In this document: positions 62,125-64,000 of the stretch, one piece after another | Layout of the letters: every line of letters starts with the position of its first letter | Numbering within the stretch: position 1 is the first letter of the stretch | Source: Curtobacterium sp. ZW137 | GTDB lineage: Bacteria > Actinomycetota > Actinomycetes > Actinomycetales > Microbacteriaceae | Assembly (NCBI RefSeq): GCF_003762905.1 | Contig: NZ_RJKS01000001.1 | Span: forward strand, 496,001 to 560,000 | Direction of reading: 5' to 3' | DNA: 64,000 bases | Notes under the pieces: generated by a model | The model's database searches: none | Told to the model about the DNA's origin: nothing | What the model saw: only the letters and a program-made list of their open reading frames with translations | Made by a program: the position numbers and the translations under genes

Positions 62125-63692
62125 CGGGCCTCCAGGGTGGTGCTGTCGTCGTCTGCCGGACGGTCCTCGGTGAGATCCGCCGTGGGCATGGTGAAGGTGA
62201 CCGCCGTGCCGTCCGGGCGCACCGTGTGGTGCGGGACGGCGGCGGCGGCGGTCTCGAAGTCGGTGTGGCCGGTGAGCAGGTGCGCGAGGCCGAACAGCTC
62301 GACCGGGCGACGCTGCTCCGGCGGCAGCGCGTGGAAGGCGCCGACGCTCGTGCCGGCACCGGCGGAGCGGAGCGCCTCGCGGAGCTCGACGAGCAGGGGG
62401 CCACCGTGGCGCCGGAGCGACTCGACGTCGATCTCGTCGAAGACGTCGTCGTCGGGTTCCTCGATGGGCGGCGGGACCGCCTCGGTGTCGGGGTCGTAGA
62501 AGCGTTCGCGGAGCGTGCCGACCTCGGCGACCGGGGGGAGGAGGCCGAGCGGGATGCGCTCCCGCGCACCACCGGACTCCATGAGCGCGGCCATCCGGCG
62601 GTTCACGCTACGGAGCACGGCGTCGAGCTCCCGGTCCCGGACGACGTCGTGCGCGACGATCTGGTCGCGGAGCGTGCCGGTGAGCAGGCGGCGCTGCGCG
62701 AGGACGTCCTCGATGCCCTGCCGGAGGATCACGACCGTGTTGCGGAACGTGCGGCGCTCGGCGGTGCTGAGCGACTCCGCGAAGGGATGGTCGAGGATCG
62801 TCGCGATGTCGTCCCGCAGGCGGAGGAGCAGGGCGTCGTCGCGGAGCAGCTCGAAGGCGCCCTCGAACGCGCGGCCCTCCGGCGTGGCCTCCATCAGGGT
62901 GTCCGTCCGCGCCAGGTAGTCGTCGAGGATCTCGCCGATCGGACGGACCTCGTTCCGGAAGTCCTCGACGATCTCGCGGTGCATCTTCGCCACCGCTTCC
63001 TCGACCCGCTTGAAGTCGCTCGGGAGCTGGCGGATCAGGTCGGTGATGTTCGTGTAGCCGTCGCGCATCCGGTCGTCGTCCACCGCGGTGGGCTCGTCCC
63101 CGCTGGCGAGACGATCACGTTCGGACTGCAGCTCGGCGATCTGTGCGTCGAGCCGGCGGATCTGCACGTCGGGGTCCGGCTCGGCGCGGGCGGCCCAGCG
63201 GTGCACGGCGTCGACGATCATCGCCAGGCGGCTCTCGCTGATGAGCGCCCGGTCCGAGGAGAGGGCGTCCACGAGGCTCAGCGCTTCGAGGGCGTGGCTC
63301 GTGAGGGAGTACTGCTCGTCGCCGTCGGGGGAGTTCGAGCGGACGAGCCACTGCGCTGCGACCCATTCGCGGCAGAGCGTGCGGCCGGTCGGCCTGGTGT
63401 CGGGCTCGTCCTGTTGTTCTTGCTGCTGCTGCTGCTGCGTGTGCTGGTGGTGCGTGTGGTGCTGTTGCTGTTGCTGTTGCTGGTGCTGTTGGTGCGTGTG
63501 TGCCTGCAGCCGGGCGACGTGCTCTTCGACCTGCAGGTGCATCCGGTCGGCGGGGACGTACTGCACGTCGCGGTCGAACACCGTGCGGAACACGGCGAGC
63601 ACCACCGCGCTCGTGGGGCGGGACATGAGGCGGAGCGTCGGGCGGTCGAGCACCGCGCGGACGCGGGAGTACTCGAGGTCGACGTCGGTCAT
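62121..63692 (-). CDS. jetA: JetA / MksB-like kleisin (DUF3375) with Gln/His-rich insert
   Basis: A 523-residue DUF3375 protein, the kleisin-like subunit of MksBEF/Wadjet. It starts MTDVDLEYSRVRAVLDRPTL, contains ITDLIRQLPSDFKRVEEAVA and EIVEDFRNEVRPIGEILDD, and ends with a winged-helix-like region. Residues 65-94 are an unusual Gln/His/Thr tract absent from typical homologues. It lies between two conserved parts, so it is probably a flexible loop. The ATG at 63692 fits the family start. Confidence 0.9.
   Translation of the reverse strand: MTDVDLEYSRVRAVLDRPTLRLMSRPTSAVVLAVFRTVFDRDVQYVPADRMHLQVEEHVARLQAHTHQQHQQQQQQQHHTHHQHTQQQQQQEQQDEPDTRPTGRTLCREWVAAQWLVRSNSPDGDEQYSLTSHALEALSLVDALSSDRALISESRLAMIVDAVHRWAARAEPDPDVQIRRLDAQIAELQSERDRLASGDEPTAVDDDRMRDGYTNITDLIRQLPSDFKRVEEAVAKMHREIVEDFRNEVRPIGEILDDYLARTDTLMEATPEGRAFEGAFELLRDDALLLRLRDDIATILDHPFAESLSTAERRTFRNTVVILRQGIEDVLAQRRLLTGTLRDQIVAHDVVRDRELDAVLRSVNRRMAALMESGGARERIPLGLLPPVAEVGTLRERFYDPDTEAVPPPIEEPDDDVFDEIDVESLRRHGGPLLVELREALRSAGAGTSVGAFHALPPEQRRPVELFGLAHLLTGHTDFETAAAAVPHHTVRPDGTAVTFTMPTADLTEDRPADDDSTTLEAR
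63411..63500. repeat. CAG/CAC-rich microsatellite inside jetA
   Basis: Ninety bases of CAG, CAA and CAC-type codons (CTG/TTG/GTG on the plus strand) encode the Gln/His tract of JetA. All units are 3 bases, so slippage would add or remove residues without a frameshift. The codon mix is unlike the rest of the gene. Confidence 0.85.
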
Positions 63693-63725
63693 GCTGCCCT
63701 TGCTGATCGGGTGGGTCGGGGGATG

Positions 63726-63759
63726 CAAAGAGCCCGACGCGATTGCGCCGGGCTCTTTG
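63726..63759 (-). terminator. Terminator of the tRNA-Val gene
   Basis: CAAAGAGCCCG and its complement form an 11-bp stem with a 12-base loop. On the minus strand the stem ends in CTCTTTG, a short T-run, 54 bases past the tRNA. It separates the tRNA from jetA. Confidence 0.72.
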
Positions 63760-63812
63760 TGCACTGCAGGTGTTCTTGCAGTGGGTGGTTCTTCAGGCCC
63801 TGAATGGGCACG

Positions 63813-63885
63813 TGGGCGATACCAGACTCGAACTGATGACCTCTTCGGTGTGAACGAAGCGCGCTACCAACTGCGCCAATCGCCC
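63813..63885 (-). tRNA. tRNA-Val (anticodon CAC)
   Basis: A 73-base tRNA on the minus strand. The 7-bp acceptor GGGCGAT/ATCGCCC, D-arm with AGTTGGTA, anticodon stem CTTCG/CGAAG and loop TTCACAC (anticodon CAC, reading GUG), and T-arm with TTCGAGT are all present. The discriminator is A, and CCA is not encoded. No integrase or attachment duplication is seen beside it. Confidence 0.95.
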
Positions 63886-63906
63886 CCTGCACTTGCGTGC
63901 GGATCG

Positions 63907-63936
63907 ATAGTAGCGGATGTCGGCGGTGGTGCCGAA
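63907..63936 (-). promoter_or_regulatory. Candidate promoter of tRNA-Val
   Basis: TACTAT (63912-63907) as -10 and TTCGGC (63936-63931) as -35 with an 18-base spacer, about 20 bases before the tRNA 5' end. Confidence 0.4.
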
Positions 63937-64000
63937 CCGCGTGTCGCTCCCGCGCGCGTCGTGCTGGCCGGCGTGCTGCTGCGCCTGAGGTTCCGCAGTG
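63937..64000. other. Window end, no supported gene
   Basis: The last 64 bases hold only short open frames and no start with a ribosome-binding site. A partial gene extending beyond the window cannot be excluded. Confidence 0.4.

Noticed and set aside
63411..63500. Short repeated units that might be a CRISPR array
   Set aside because: They are triplet-type codon repeats inside jetA, with no spacers and no cas genes in the window.
63692..64000. Integrated element at the tRNA-Val gene
   Set aside because: No integrase, transposase or duplicated tRNA 3' end is visible in the window.

Overview
The window is a high-GC chromosomal stretch of an actinobacterium. Dense short-gapped genes, many GTG starts, many apparently leaderless genes, flagellar genes and the mix of carbohydrate, cell-wall and redox genes fit a motile Microbacteriaceae member such as Curtobacterium. 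That assignment is inference; there is no rRNA marker here. No CRISPR array, transposase, integrase or phage gene was seen, and no gene-free stretch exceeds 300 bases.

Region 1 (1-25 kb) is mainly single genes and small regulator-target pairs: the tail of an XRE/MmyB regulator, two short-chain dehydrogenases, hydrolases, three MFS-type or multi-pass membrane proteins (one with an apparent 1-base frameshift at its start), acetyltransferases, a secreted GH16-like enzyme, a GH25 lysozyme, an S15/CocE hydrolase, and MarR or TetR genes divergent from their likely targets with visible operator palindromes. Region 2 (25-27.6 kb) is a three-gene flavin electron-transfer operon: ferric-reductase-like membrane protein, FMN-binding protein with the flavinylation motif, and ApbE. 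Region 3 (27.7-34.3 kb) is a sugar-uptake locus: LacI regulator with palindromic operators, lipoprotein binding protein, two permeases, a DUF2961/GH172 protein and a PfkB kinase. Region 4 (34.3-39.7 kb) holds reductases, an MFS exporter, a carboxymuconolactone-decarboxylase-like protein and a Na+/H+ antiporter.

Region 5 (39.7-42.7 kb, minus strand) is an envelope unit: DUF4397 surface protein, class F sortase, ECF sigma factor and its zinc-motif anti-sigma factor. Region 6 (42.8-53.5 kb, plus strand) is one long flagellar export and motor operon in the order flbD-motA-motB-fliM-fliN-fliO-fliP-fliQ-fliR-flhB-flhA-(flhF-like remnant)-csrA, mostly with overlapping stop and start codons, closed by a strong hairpin. 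Hook, filament and basal-body rod genes are not next to it.

Region 7 (53.6-57.8 kb) carries an acyl-CoA oxidase, a POT-family peptide transporter, a 35-residue membrane protein and a small orphan. Region 8 (58-63.7 kb, minus strand) is the most striking system: a JetA-JetB-JetC (MksB-MksE-MksF) condensin operon, the core of Wadjet plasmid defence, but with no JetD/MksG nuclease after JetC. JetA has a long Gln/His insert. A tRNA-Val(CAC) gene and its terminator lie just upstream.

Two patterns span the window. At least twelve genes have a TAnnnT hexamer ending exactly 6-7 bases before the start codon, as expected for leaderless mRNAs. Four intergenic hairpins share one palindromic sequence family and sit at gene 3' ends.
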